Source: Bradyrhizobium nanningense (lineage in GTDB: Bacteria > Pseudomonadota > Alphaproteobacteria > Rhizobiales > Xanthobacteraceae). From it: 64,000 nucleotides of DNA. Below are positions 39,959-49,432 of the stretch, in pieces. Each line of letters starts with the position of its first letter. The stretch's first letter is position 1. The DNA is taken from the NCBI RefSeq assembly GCF_004114535.1, contig NZ_LBJC01000030.1, positions 62,001-126,000 of the forward strand, in the 5' to 3' direction. Both the position numbers and the translations under genes were made by a program. The notes under the pieces were generated by a model. The model was not told the origin of the DNA and did not search any database. It worked only from the letters and a program-made list of their open reading frames with translations.

Positions 39959-41905
39959 GTGAACAAGACAATTCAAACTGTCGAAAGTGCCGCAGCCGGC
40001 AGCGCTTTCCTCATCGAAGACGTCTATCCCGCGATCGATTGCGGCCGCTTCGCCGTGAAGCGGATCGCAGGCGACCGCGTCGAGGTGTGGGCCGATGTTT
40101 ACCGCGATGGCGACGCCGTGGTCGGGGCCGCGCTGCTCTGGCGTCCCGAGCAGGACCGGGACTGGCGGCGTGAGCCGATGATCCATCACAGCAATGACCG
40201 CTGGTCCGGCGCTTTCACGCCCGCGGAGCCCGGCCAATATGTCTATGCGATCGAGGCCTGGACCGACGAGTTCGCCACTTGGTCCCACGGGGTCGCGCGC
40301 AAGCAGCGAACCGGCGCCGATGTCAGCCTCGACGCCATCGAGGGTGCCGGCCTCCTGACCAAGGCGCATGGGGCGCGGCAGGCCGCCGCGGCAATCATTG
40401 TCAGACAATGCGAGGATTATCTTCAAACCGGCGATGTCACCTCGCTGCTTGCGACCGAGCTCGGCGATGCCATGGCCGAGAGTCAGTCCCGGCCCGACCT
40501 GACCCGCTCACAATCCTTCCCGCTGACCGTCGACCGCGACAGAGCGCGGTTTGGCGCCTGGTACCAGTTGATGCCGCGCAGCCAGAGCCGGATCCCCGGC
40601 CGGCACGGCACGCTCCGCGACTGCATCGCGCGCGTGCCCGACATCGCGGCGATGGGGTTTGACGTGCTCTATTTCACACCGATCCACCCGATCGGCCGCA
40701 GCCGCCGCAAAGGCCGCAACAATGCGCCGGCGGCAACCGAAGGCGAACCCGGCTCGCCCTACGCGATCGGAGCCGCCGAGGGCGGCCACGATGCGCTGCA
40801 TCCCGAGCTCGGCACCATCGAGGACTTTCGCGCCCTGGTCGCGACCTGTCTCGAGTACGACCTCGAGCTCGCGCTCGACTTCGCCGTGCAATGCTCGCCG
40901 GACCATCCCTGGCTGACGCAGCATCCGGAATGGTTCAAATGGCGGCCGGACCGCTCGGTGCGGACGGCGGAGGGCCCCTATTCGGACATCGTGATTCCCG
41001 ATTTCGCCTCGGTCGACCGCACCGGCCTGTGGAACGCCTTTCGCGACGCCATGCTGTTCTGGATCGATCAGGGCGTCACCATATTCGCCATCGACAATCA
41101 CGACACCGCACCGCTTGCCTTCTGGGACTGGCTGATCCGCGACATCCGCCGCCGGCATCCGCAAGTGATTCTGTTCTCCAAGACGTTTGCGCGGCCAAAG
41201 CTGATGAAGGGCCTCGCCAAGCTCGGCTTTGCGCAGTCCTTCACCTATTTCGCCTGGCGCACCTCGAAATGGGAGCTGGAGCAATATCTCGGCGAGCTGA
41301 CGCGCTATCCCGAGCGCGACTTCTATCGTCCGAACCTGTTCGTCAACACGCCCGACCTGCTGCCCTATCATCTCCAGAGCGGAGAAGCCTGGGCGTTCAA
41401 GTCGCGCGTTGCGCTGGCGGCGACGTTGTCGGGCAGCTACGGCGTTTACAGCGGGTTCGAGCTACTCGAACACGCGGCGGTGCCCGGCCGCGAGGAATAT
41501 CTCGATTCCGAGAAGTACCAGATCAAGCAGCGCGACTGGGACCAGCCCGGCAACATCAAGTCCTACATTGCCGAACTCAACCGCATCCGCAACGACAATG
41601 CCGCGCTCCAGCAAACGGCGAATTTGCGGTTTCTGGGTGTCGAAGACAGCGAGACCATTGCCTTCGTCAAGGAGGCGGCTGAGCCCGCCAACACCGTTGT
41701 CGTCGTGATCGCAGTCTCGGGCAAGTGGCGCGAATGCTGGCTGCCGCTCGGCGACGTCACCGTTGACGCCGGCGGGCAGCGACACCATGTGACGACACTC
41801 GAAGATCTCCTCACCGGCGAACAGTCCCGCATCGAATGGGGCGGGATCAGGTTGCGTATCGACCCCGACCGCGATCCGGCGCTCTTGTTCCGCTGCCTGG
41901 CGTAA
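39959..41905 (+). CDS. glgE: GlgE-like maltosyltransferase homologue with altered active site
   Basis: 648 aa, begins at GTG. It has the N-terminal DUF3416 domain (VYPAIDCGRFAVKRIAGDRV) and a GH13_3 barrel with YFTPIHPIGRSRRKGRNN and DFAVQCSPDHPWLTQHPEWF. Functional GlgE uses maltose 1-phosphate to extend alpha-1,4-glucan. The nucleophile equivalent is Asp379 (FAIDNHDTAP), and Asp466 of NTPDLLP is kept. The usual Arg two residues before the nucleophile is Ala377, the HTKP motif is altered, and the acid/base Glu (29 residues after the nucleophile in the characterised enzyme) is Lys408 (LFSKTFARPK). The fold is certain, the activity doubtful. Part of an operon with treS. Confidence 0.8.
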   Translation: MNKTIQTVESAAAGSAFLIEDVYPAIDCGRFAVKRIAGDRVEVWADVYRDGDAVVGAALLWRPEQDRDWRREPMIHHSNDRWSGAFTPAEPGQYVYAIEAWTDEFATWSHGVARKQRTGADVSLDAIEGAGLLTKAHGARQAAAAIIVRQCEDYLQTGDVTSLLATELGDAMAESQSRPDLTRSQSFPLTVDRDRARFGAWYQLMPRSQSRIPGRHGTLRDCIARVPDIAAMGFDVLYFTPIHPIGRSRRKGRNNAPAATEGEPGSPYAIGAAEGGHDALHPELGTIEDFRALVATCLEYDLELALDFAVQCSPDHPWLTQHPEWFKWRPDRSVRTAEGPYSDIVIPDFASVDRTGLWNAFRDAMLFWIDQGVTIFAIDNHDTAPLAFWDWLIRDIRRRHPQVILFSKTFARPKLMKGLAKLGFAQSFTYFAWRTSKWELEQYLGELTRYPERDFYRPNLFVNTPDLLPYHLQSGEAWAFKSRVALAATLSGSYGVYSGFELLEHAAVPGREEYLDSEKYQIKQRDWDQPGNIKSYIAELNRIRNDNAALQQTANLRFLGVEDSETIAFVKEAAEPANTVVVVIAVSGKWRECWLPLGDVTVDAGGQRHHVTTLEDLLTGEQSRIEWGGIRLRIDPDRDPALLFRCLA

Positions 41906-41916
41906 AGGGGCACGCC

Positions 41917-44900
41917 ATGAACGTTCTATCTTCCGTGGACACCAAGAAGGCCGAGGCTGCCGAGATCGTGGACGAGCTCTGGTACAAGGACGCCATCATC
42001 TATCAGCTGCACGTCAAGGCTTTCGCCGACAGCAACAATGACGGCATCGGCGACTTCGCCGGACTGACCGAGAAGCTGCCCTATCTGCAGGAGCTCGGCG
42101 TCACCGCGCTGTGGCTGTTGCCGTTCTATCCCTCGCCCGGCCGCGACGACGGCTACGACATCGCCGACTACGGCTCCGTCAATCCCGATTTCGGGACCAT
42201 GAAGGACTTCAAGCGCTTCATCCAGGAAGCGCAGAAGCGGGGCTTGCGCGTCATCACCGAGCTCGTCGTCAACCACACCTCGGACCAGCACAAATGGTTC
42301 AAGCGCGCGCGCCGCAGCCATCCCGGCTCGAGCGCCCGCAACTGGTATGTCTGGAGCGACACCGACCAGAGATACCAGGGCACGCGCATCATCTTCACCG
42401 ACACGGAAAAGTCGAACTGGACCTGGGATCACGAGGCCGGCGCGTTCTACTGGCACCGGTTCTTCTCGCACCAGCCGGACCTCAATTTCGACAATCCGCG
42501 TGTGGTTAGTGCGCTCATCCAGGTGATGAAGCGCTGGCTCGACGCCGGCGTCGACGGCTTCCGGCTGGATGCCATTCCCTATCTCTGCGAACGCGAGGGC
42601 ACCTCGAACGAGAATCTTCCCGAGACGCATGCGATCATCAAGCGGCTGCGCCAGGAGCTCGATTCCTACTCCAAGGGCAAGCTGCTGCTGGCCGAGGCCA
42701 ATCAATGGCCGGAGGACGTGCAGGAATATTTCGGCCGTGGCGACGAGTGCCACATGGCCTATCACTTCCCGCTGATGCCGCGCATCTACATGGCGATCGC
42801 ACAGGAGGACCGCTTTCCGATCACCGATATCTTGCGTCAGACGCCGGACATTCCGGCGAGCTGCCAATGGGCGCTGTTCCTGCGCAATCATGACGAGCTG
42901 ACGCTGGAGATGGTGACCGACGTCGAACGCGACTATCTCTGGACCACCTACGCCAACGATCCCCGCGCCCGCATCAATGTCGGCATCCGCAGGCGCCTTG
43001 CGCCGCTGATGGACAATGACCGGCGCAAGATCGAGTTGATGAACTCGCTGCTGCTGTCCTTCCCCGGCACACCGATCATCTATTACGGCGACGAGATCGG
43101 GATGGGCGACAACATCTATCTCGGCGACCGCAACGGCGTGCGCACGCCGATGCAATGGAGCCCGGACCGCAACGGCGGCTTCTCGCGCTGCGACCCGGCG
43201 CGGCTCTACGCGCCGCTGATCATGGACCCGGTCTACGGCTACGAATCGGTCAACGTGGAGGCGCAGTCGCGCAGCCTGTCGTCGCTGCTCAGCGCCACCA
43301 AGCGGCTGATCTCAGTCCGCAAGTCGACGCTCGCCTTCGGCCGCGGCACCATGACCTTCATCCGCCCGGCCAACCGCGCCGTGCTCGCCTATGTCCGGCA
43401 ATATCGCGACGAGGTGATCCTCTGCGTCGCCAATTTGTCGCGCGCCGCGCAAGCCACCGAGCTCGATTTGTCGCCCTGGAAGGACCGCATCCCGCAGGAG
43501 ATGCTCGGCCGCACCCGCTTCCCGGCGATCGGCGAACTTCCCTACATGATCACGCTGGGGCCCTACGGCTTCTACTGGTTCCAGCTTCAGGAGCGCGACA
43601 AGTCCGAGCCGGTGACGCCGCGCGCGGTGCCGGAATTCGAGACGCTGGTGGTGCCGGTGAATTCCAACTGGGTGTCGCTGGCCCGCGAGCGCGGCGTCTT
43701 CGAGCGCGACGTGCTGCCGGGATTCCTGTCACGGACGCGGTGGTATCCCGAGCACAATCCCAAGCAGATCAAGACCATGCTGACTTCGGCCGTGCCGTTC
43801 TGCGACATCGGCGACAACAGGCCCTGGATCGCGTTCTTCGAGGGGACGGACCAGGACGCCGCGTCGCGCTACGTGCTGCCCATGCAGATCGAATGGGTCC
43901 GCTTCGACCGCGAGCGCTTCAACCCGAAGGCGCTCGCCGCCGTGCGCCAAGGCGCGCGCGAGGGCACGCTGCTCGACGTCGCGACCGACCAGATCTTCAT
44001 TGGCCTGTTCCTGCGCAACCTGTCGCAGAACTTGGTCGTGGAGGAGAACAATCTGCGGCTCGAGTTCAACGCGACCAGCCGGTTCGCCGATTACACCATC
44101 AAGGAGCCCGAGCGCATCCGCGCGATCGAGCAGTCGAACAGCACCGCTCTGGTCGACAACCAGTACGTCGCCAAGATCTACCGCCGTCTCGAAAGCGGTG
44201 TCAGCCCCGAGATCGAGATCGGCCATTATCTCACCGAGGTCGCGCGCTTCCCCAACACGCCGGCGCTGCTCGGCAGCGTCGAGCTGGTCGAGGGCGATCA
44301 GCGCAGCGCGCTCGGCGTGCTGCACGCCTATGTCGAGAACCAGGGCGACGGCTGGACCGTGACCACGGGCTATCTCGATCGCTATATCGACGACCAACGC
44401 GTCGTGCCGATCGACGAAGCGCTGCGCGAGACCCAGGAGCAAGCGCTTTATCTGCACTTCGTCGCGCAAATCGGCCGGCGGCTCGGTGAACTGCATGTCG
44501 CTCTGGCCGCGGCAGAGCCGGCCGATCTCGCTCCGGAGCCGATCGACTCCGCATACGTCAAGCGGCTTGTATCCGACCTCAAGGCGCGCGCCGAGCGGGT
44601 TTTCGAAAGGCTGGCCGACAGCCGCGAGGGCCTACGGGAGGCGGACCGGCCGCTGGTCGATCGGCTCACGGAGGCGCGTGCGCTCCTCTCCGACCATCTG
44701 AATGGGCTCTTGCCATCCGAGATTGGTGGGTTGAACATCCGTCATCATGGCGACTTCCGGCTCGGGCAAACTCTGATCGTGAAGGACGATATCTTCATCA
44801 TCGACTTCGACGGTGATCCGCGTGTGCCCTTGGCTGCCAAGCGGCGCAAGGCGCCTGCCGCCCGTGATGTCGCTGGCCTGATCCATTCGATTCATGTTTC

Positions 44901-45210
44901 GGTCAATGCCGCCCTCAATCGCGCACTCACGGGTGCCTCCGAGGAGCAGGACCGGCTCGCGACCGCGCTCGGCGAATGGCGCGAGCGCGCCACCGCAACC
45001 TTCCTGTCCGCCTACCGCGAAGCCATGACCGATCAGCGGCTGTGGCCGGAAGATCGGCAATCCAACAAGGGACTGCTTCGGTTCTTCCTGCTTGATCAAG
45101 CCTTCAATGACGTAGAGTACGAGCTGTCCCACCGGCCTGAGGGGCTGCATGCGCCGCTGACCGGACTGCTTCGCATTCTGTCCAGTACCGAGAGCGAAGC
45201 CCATGCCTAA
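41917..45210 (+). CDS. treS: Trehalose synthase (TreS) fused to maltokinase
   Basis: 1097 aa. The first part (about 1-560) is GH13_16 TreS, which interconverts maltose and trehalose: catalytic Asp218 (GFRLDAIPY), Glu260 (LLAEANQW) and Asp326 (LRNHDELTLEM). The second part (about 610-1097) is a maltokinase that makes maltose 1-phosphate with ATP: it has the kinase loop HHGDFRLGQTLIV with Asp946 and the metal motif IIDFDGDP. Such fusions occur in many alphaproteobacteria. I chose the ATG at 41917; the open frame starts earlier, inside glgE. Its product would be the substrate of GlgE, which makes the defective-looking GlgE upstream notable. The end overlaps glgB by 8 bases. Confidence 0.95.
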   Translation: MNVLSSVDTKKAEAAEIVDELWYKDAIIYQLHVKAFADSNNDGIGDFAGLTEKLPYLQELGVTALWLLPFYPSPGRDDGYDIADYGSVNPDFGTMKDFKRFIQEAQKRGLRVITELVVNHTSDQHKWFKRARRSHPGSSARNWYVWSDTDQRYQGTRIIFTDTEKSNWTWDHEAGAFYWHRFFSHQPDLNFDNPRVVSALIQVMKRWLDAGVDGFRLDAIPYLCEREGTSNENLPETHAIIKRLRQELDSYSKGKLLLAEANQWPEDVQEYFGRGDECHMAYHFPLMPRIYMAIAQEDRFPITDILRQTPDIPASCQWALFLRNHDELTLEMVTDVERDYLWTTYANDPRARINVGIRRRLAPLMDNDRRKIELMNSLLLSFPGTPIIYYGDEIGMGDNIYLGDRNGVRTPMQWSPDRNGGFSRCDPARLYAPLIMDPVYGYESVNVEAQSRSLSSLLSATKRLISVRKSTLAFGRGTMTFIRPANRAVLAYVRQYRDEVILCVANLSRAAQATELDLSPWKDRIPQEMLGRTRFPAIGELPYMITLGPYGFYWFQLQERDKSEPVTPRAVPEFETLVVPVNSNWVSLARERGVFERDVLPGFLSRTRWYPEHNPKQIKTMLTSAVPFCDIGDNRPWIAFFEGTDQDAASRYVLPMQIEWVRFDRERFNPKALAAVRQGAREGTLLDVATDQIFIGLFLRNLSQNLVVEENNLRLEFNATSRFADYTIKEPERIRAIEQSNSTALVDNQYVAKIYRRLESGVSPEIEIGHYLTEVARFPNTPALLGSVELVEGDQRSALGVLHAYVENQGDGWTVTTGYLDRYIDDQRVVPIDEALRETQEQALYLHFVAQIGRRLGELHVALAAAEPADLAPEPIDSAYVKRLVSDLKARAERVFERLADSREGLREADRPLVDRLTEARALLSDHLNGLLPSEIGGLNIRHHGDFRLGQTLIVKDDIFIIDFDGDPRVPLAAKRRKAPAARDVAGLIHSIHVSVNAALNRALTGASEEQDRLATALGEWRERATATFLSAYREAMTDQRLWPEDRQSNKGLLRFFLLDQAFNDVEYELSHRPEGLHAPLTGLLRILSSTESEAHA

Positions 45211-47350
45211 ACTGCCTGCCGAGGCCTATGCGATCATCGAGGGCCGCCATTCCGACCCCTTCCACTATCTCGGGCTGCATCCCGAGGGTGGTAAAAGCGT
45301 GGTGCGCGCGTTTCTGCCCGAGGCCTCTAATGTCGAGGCGGTCGGCGAACATGGCGAAGTCGCGCCGCTCGACCGCGTGCACGATGCCGGGCTGTTCATC
45401 GGCGCCCTGTCCAACGGCTCGAAGCACTACCAGTTGCGCGCGAAATTCGGCAACAGTGTCGTCGAATTCGAGGACGCCTACCGCTTTCCGCCGATCCTGA
45501 CCGATTTCGACCTCTATCTGCTCGGCGAAGGCACTCACCAACGGCTCTATGACAAGCTCGGCGCCCATCCGATGCGGCTCGAGGGCATCGACGGCATCGG
45601 CTTCGTGGTGCTGGCGCCGAATGCACGGCGCGTTTCCGTGGTCGGCGATTTCAATTTCTGGGACGGGCGGCGTCATCCCATGCGGGTGCGCGGCGCCGGT
45701 TATTGGGAATTGTTCATCCCGCATGCCAAGGCTGGCGATCACTATAAGTTCGAGATCATTGGACCGCACGGCCATCTGTTGCCGCTGAAATCCGACCCGA
45801 TGGCCTTCGCCAGCGAAATGCGTCCGAAGACGGCCTCGATCGTGTTCGACGAGGCGCACCTGCCGCGGCCGCACCCGGCGCCAGATGGCATCAACGCGCT
45901 GTCGGCACCGATGTCGATCTACGAGGTCCATCTCGGCTCGTGGCGGCGCAAGAACGGCGATGAATGGCTGACCTATCGCGAGCTGGCCGAGCAGTTGCCG
46001 GCCTACGCCCGCGACATGGGCTTCACCCATCTGGAATTCCTGCCCGTGAGCGAGCATCCTTTCGATGGCTCGTGGGGTTATCAGCCGACTGGCCTCTATG
46101 CGCCGACCAGCCGCTTCGGGACCCCTGAGGATTTCGCCGCCCTCGTCGATGCCTGCCACCGCGAGGGCGTCGGCGTGCTGCTCGATTGGGTGCCGGGTCA
46201 CTTCCCCGACGATCCGCACGGGCTCGGCAGCTTCGACGGCACCGCGCTGTACGAGCACGCCAACCCGCTCCAGGGCCGCCACCTCGACTGGGGCACGCTG
46301 ATCTACAATTACGGCCGCACCGAAGTGACGAACTTCCTAGTGTCGAACGCGCTGTTCTGGATGGAACGCTATGCCATCGACGGGCTGCGTGTCGACGCCG
46401 TCGCGTCCATGCTCTATCTCGATTACAGCCGGCCACCCGGCGCGTGGATCCCGAACCAGTATGGCGGCCGCGAAAACATCGAGGCGATCAACTTCCTGCG
46501 CCGCTTCAACACCGAGGTGTTCGCCCGCTTCCCGCAGGCGACCACGGCCGCCGAAGAGTCCACGGCCTGGCCGCAGGTCTCGCGCCCGGTCGAATTCGGC
46601 GGGCTCGGCTTCGGCTACAAGTGGAACATGGGCTGGATGCACGACACGCTGAACTACATCAGCAAGGATCCGATCCACCGCAAATACCATCACGGCGAGA
46701 TTCTGTTCGGCTTGCACTACGCGTTCTCGGAAAACTTCATCCTGCCGCTGTCCCATGACGAGGTCGTGCACGGCAAGCGCTCGATTCTCGGCCGCATGCC
46801 TGGTGACGAGTGGCAGCGCTTTGCGAATTTGCGCGCCTATTACAGCTTCATGTTCGGCCATCCAGGCAAGAAGCTGTTGTTCATGGGCGCGGAAATCGCG
46901 CAGAGCAGCGAATGGAATCACGACCAGTCGCTAGATTGGCACCTGCTCGAATACAAATCCCATTCCGGCATCCAGGCGCTGATCCGCGACCTCAACCGGC
47001 TCTATCGCGCGGTGCCGGCGCTGCACCAGATGGACTGCGACCAGGCCGGCTTCGAATGGCTGATCACGGATGACGCCAACCGCAACGTGTTCGCCTGGCT
47101 GCGCAAGGGATTTGACGAGCACGCGCGGTGTCTCGTCATCATCAACTTCTCTCCCAACGTCTACCGCAACTATCGCGTTCGCGTGCCCTTTGCCGGCAAG
47201 TGGAAGGAAGTGTTCAATTCGGACTCCGCCCATTATGGCGGCAGCAATGTCGGGAACATCGGCGAGGTTCATGCCGTTGAAGGCAAGGCGCCCGAGCTCC
47301 GCCTCACCATTCCGCCGCTCGCCGCGATCTTCCTCGTTCCGGAAAGCTGA
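45203..47350 (+). CDS. glgB: 1,4-alpha-glucan branching enzyme
   Basis: 715 aa, GH13_9. Two N-terminal beta domains (about 1-200, the second including VLAPNARRVSVVGDFNFWDG) precede the barrel. The catalytic set is Asp in GLRVDAVASMLYLDY, Glu in TAAEESTAWPQVSRP and Asp in LSHDEVVHGKRS. Introduces alpha-1,6 branches into glycogen. Its start lies 8 bases inside treS, and glgX follows 3 bases after its stop, so all are tightly coupled. Confidence 0.96.
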   Translation: MPKLPAEAYAIIEGRHSDPFHYLGLHPEGGKSVVRAFLPEASNVEAVGEHGEVAPLDRVHDAGLFIGALSNGSKHYQLRAKFGNSVVEFEDAYRFPPILTDFDLYLLGEGTHQRLYDKLGAHPMRLEGIDGIGFVVLAPNARRVSVVGDFNFWDGRRHPMRVRGAGYWELFIPHAKAGDHYKFEIIGPHGHLLPLKSDPMAFASEMRPKTASIVFDEAHLPRPHPAPDGINALSAPMSIYEVHLGSWRRKNGDEWLTYRELAEQLPAYARDMGFTHLEFLPVSEHPFDGSWGYQPTGLYAPTSRFGTPEDFAALVDACHREGVGVLLDWVPGHFPDDPHGLGSFDGTALYEHANPLQGRHLDWGTLIYNYGRTEVTNFLVSNALFWMERYAIDGLRVDAVASMLYLDYSRPPGAWIPNQYGGRENIEAINFLRRFNTEVFARFPQATTAAEESTAWPQVSRPVEFGGLGFGYKWNMGWMHDTLNYISKDPIHRKYHHGEILFGLHYAFSENFILPLSHDEVVHGKRSILGRMPGDEWQRFANLRAYYSFMFGHPGKKLLFMGAEIAQSSEWNHDQSLDWHLLEYKSHSGIQALIRDLNRLYRAVPALHQMDCDQAGFEWLITDDANRNVFAWLRKGFDEHARCLVIINFSPNVYRNYRVRVPFAGKWKEVFNSDSAHYGGSNVGNIGEVHAVEGKAPELRLTIPPLAAIFLVPES

Positions 47351-47353
47351 CAC

Positions 47354-49432
47354 ATGCGCCTGACTGCTGGATCGCCCGCACGCCTCGGCGCAAGCTGGGA
47401 CGGACGCGGCACCAATTTCGCGCTGTTCTCCGCCAACGCACAGAAGGTCGAGCTCTGCCTGTTCGATGCGCAAGGCCGCCGCGAGCTCGAGCGCATCGAG
47501 CTGCCTGAAAAGACCGAGGATGTCTGGCACGGCTATCTCAACGACGTCTCGCCCGGGCAGCTCTACGGTTATCGCGTGCACGGTCCGTATGAGCCCGAGC
47601 AGGGCCATCGCTTCAACGCCAACAAGCTGCTGCTCGATCCCTATGCAAAGCGGCTCGCCGGACGGCTGGTCTGGAGCGATGCGCACTTTGCCTACCGCAC
47701 CGGGAGCCCGCGCGAGGATCTGTCCTTTGACCGGCGCGACAACGCGCGAGGCATGCCCAAGGCCGTCGTGGTCGACGAGACCTTCAACTGGGGCCGCCGC
47801 GAGATCCGTCCCAACATCCCATGGGAAGACACGATCATCTACGAGGCTCACGTCAAGGGTTTGACGCAGAAGCGCGACGACGTGCCGCCGAATTTGCGCG
47901 GCACCTATGGCGGGCTGTCCTCGCCGGCGGTGATCGAGCATCTGAAGAAGCTTGGCGTCACCACGGTCGAGCTGCTGCCGGTGCACAGCTTCGTCGACGA
48001 CCGCATCCTGGTGGAGAAGAAGCTCGCCAATTACTGGGGCTACAACACGCTATCCTTCTTCGCGCCCGAGTCGCGCTACGCCCAGGATAATGCGCTCGAT
48101 TCCTTCCGCACCACGGTGGCGCGCCTGCACGATGCCGGCATCGAGGTGATGCTGGACGTCGTCTACAATCACACCGCCGAGGGCAATCATCTCGGCCCGA
48201 CGCTGTGCTACCGCGGCATCGACAACGCCTCCTATTACTGGCTGAACCGCGAGAACCCGCGCTTTTACGACGACTTCACCGGCTGCGGCTCGTCGGTGGA
48301 CCTGACCCATCCGCGCGTGCTGCAGATGGTGATGGATTCACTTCGCTACTGGGTCGAGGTCTGCCATGTCGACGGCTTCCGCTTCGATCTCGCCACCACG
48401 CTGGCGCGCGGCCCCAACGGCTTCGATCGCGGCATCTCGTTCCTGACGGCGATCCGGCAGGATCCGGTGCTGGCGACCGTCAAGCTCGTCGCCGAGCCCT
48501 GGGATCTCGGCCTCGGCGGCTACCAGGTCGGCGCATTCCCCTCGCAATGGTCGGAATGGAATGATCGCTATCGTAGCGCCATGCGCCGCTACTGGAGCGG
48601 CGAAGGCAGCCTGATCGGCGACATCTCCAGCCGGATGACAGCGTCGTCCGACCTGTTCAACCACGACGGACGGCGGCCGCGCGCCAGCATCAACCACATC
48701 ACCGTCCACGACGGCTTCACGCTCGCCGACCTCTTCAGCTACAACGAGAAGCACAACGAGGCCAACGGCGAGGACAACCGCGACGGCTCCAACGACAACC
48801 ACAGCAACAATTGCGGTGTGGAGGGGCCGACCGACGATCCTCAAATCCTTGGCCTGCGCCGCCAGCTTCGCAAGAACGTGCTGGCCTGCCTGATGCTGGC
48901 GCAGGGCGTTCCGCTGATCCTCGCCGGCGACGAGGTCGGCAACTCCCAGTCGGGCAACAACAACGCCTATTGCCAGGACAACGAGATTGGCTGGGTCGGC
49001 TGGGACAACCTGGGCAAGGAGGGCGACGACATGGTCGATTTCGTCGCCCATCTCGCCGACATCCGCCGCCGGTTCTCGCAGCTTCGCAGCCATCGCTGGC
49101 TCGACGGTCGCCCCGCGGACGGTGTGTCCTACGGCGCATTGTGGCTGACGCCTGCCGGCGACGAGATGACGGAGAACGACTGGAAATTCCCGGAGGGAAG
49201 ATTCCTCTCCTATGTGATGGGGCCGATGGAACCGGGTGGGGCCGCGATCTTTATCGTACTGAACGCCGCCCCCGAAGAGATCGCATTCAAATTGCCCAAA
49301 ATGACCGAATACAAGAGCTGGCAGCAGATCCTGAACACGACGGATGCCAAGCTGAATACGATCGACTTCCCGCCCGGAAGCGACAGCAAGGCGCCGCCGC
49401 GCTCCGTGCTCGCCTTCGCGGGGGCGCTATGA
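47354..49432 (+). CDS. glgX: Glycogen debranching enzyme (isoamylase type)
   Basis: 692 aa, GH13_11. N-terminal CBM48 (GASWDGRGTNFALFSANAQK) and barrel with AHVKGLTQKRDD, GFRFDLATTLARG (nucleophile Asp), LVAEPWDLGLGGYQVGAFP (acid Glu) and NHITVHDGFTLADL (third Asp). It cleaves alpha-1,6 branch points, giving linear maltodextrins that TreY/TreZ and MalQ can use. TGA of this gene and ATG of treZ overlap (ATGA). Confidence 0.95.
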   Translation: MRLTAGSPARLGASWDGRGTNFALFSANAQKVELCLFDAQGRRELERIELPEKTEDVWHGYLNDVSPGQLYGYRVHGPYEPEQGHRFNANKLLLDPYAKRLAGRLVWSDAHFAYRTGSPREDLSFDRRDNARGMPKAVVVDETFNWGRREIRPNIPWEDTIIYEAHVKGLTQKRDDVPPNLRGTYGGLSSPAVIEHLKKLGVTTVELLPVHSFVDDRILVEKKLANYWGYNTLSFFAPESRYAQDNALDSFRTTVARLHDAGIEVMLDVVYNHTAEGNHLGPTLCYRGIDNASYYWLNRENPRFYDDFTGCGSSVDLTHPRVLQMVMDSLRYWVEVCHVDGFRFDLATTLARGPNGFDRGISFLTAIRQDPVLATVKLVAEPWDLGLGGYQVGAFPSQWSEWNDRYRSAMRRYWSGEGSLIGDISSRMTASSDLFNHDGRRPRASINHITVHDGFTLADLFSYNEKHNEANGEDNRDGSNDNHSNNCGVEGPTDDPQILGLRRQLRKNVLACLMLAQGVPLILAGDEVGNSQSGNNNAYCQDNEIGWVGWDNLGKEGDDMVDFVAHLADIRRRFSQLRSHRWLDGRPADGVSYGALWLTPAGDEMTENDWKFPEGRFLSYVMGPMEPGGAAIFIVLNAAPEEIAFKLPKMTEYKSWQQILNTTDAKLNTIDFPPGSDSKAPPRSVLAFAGAL

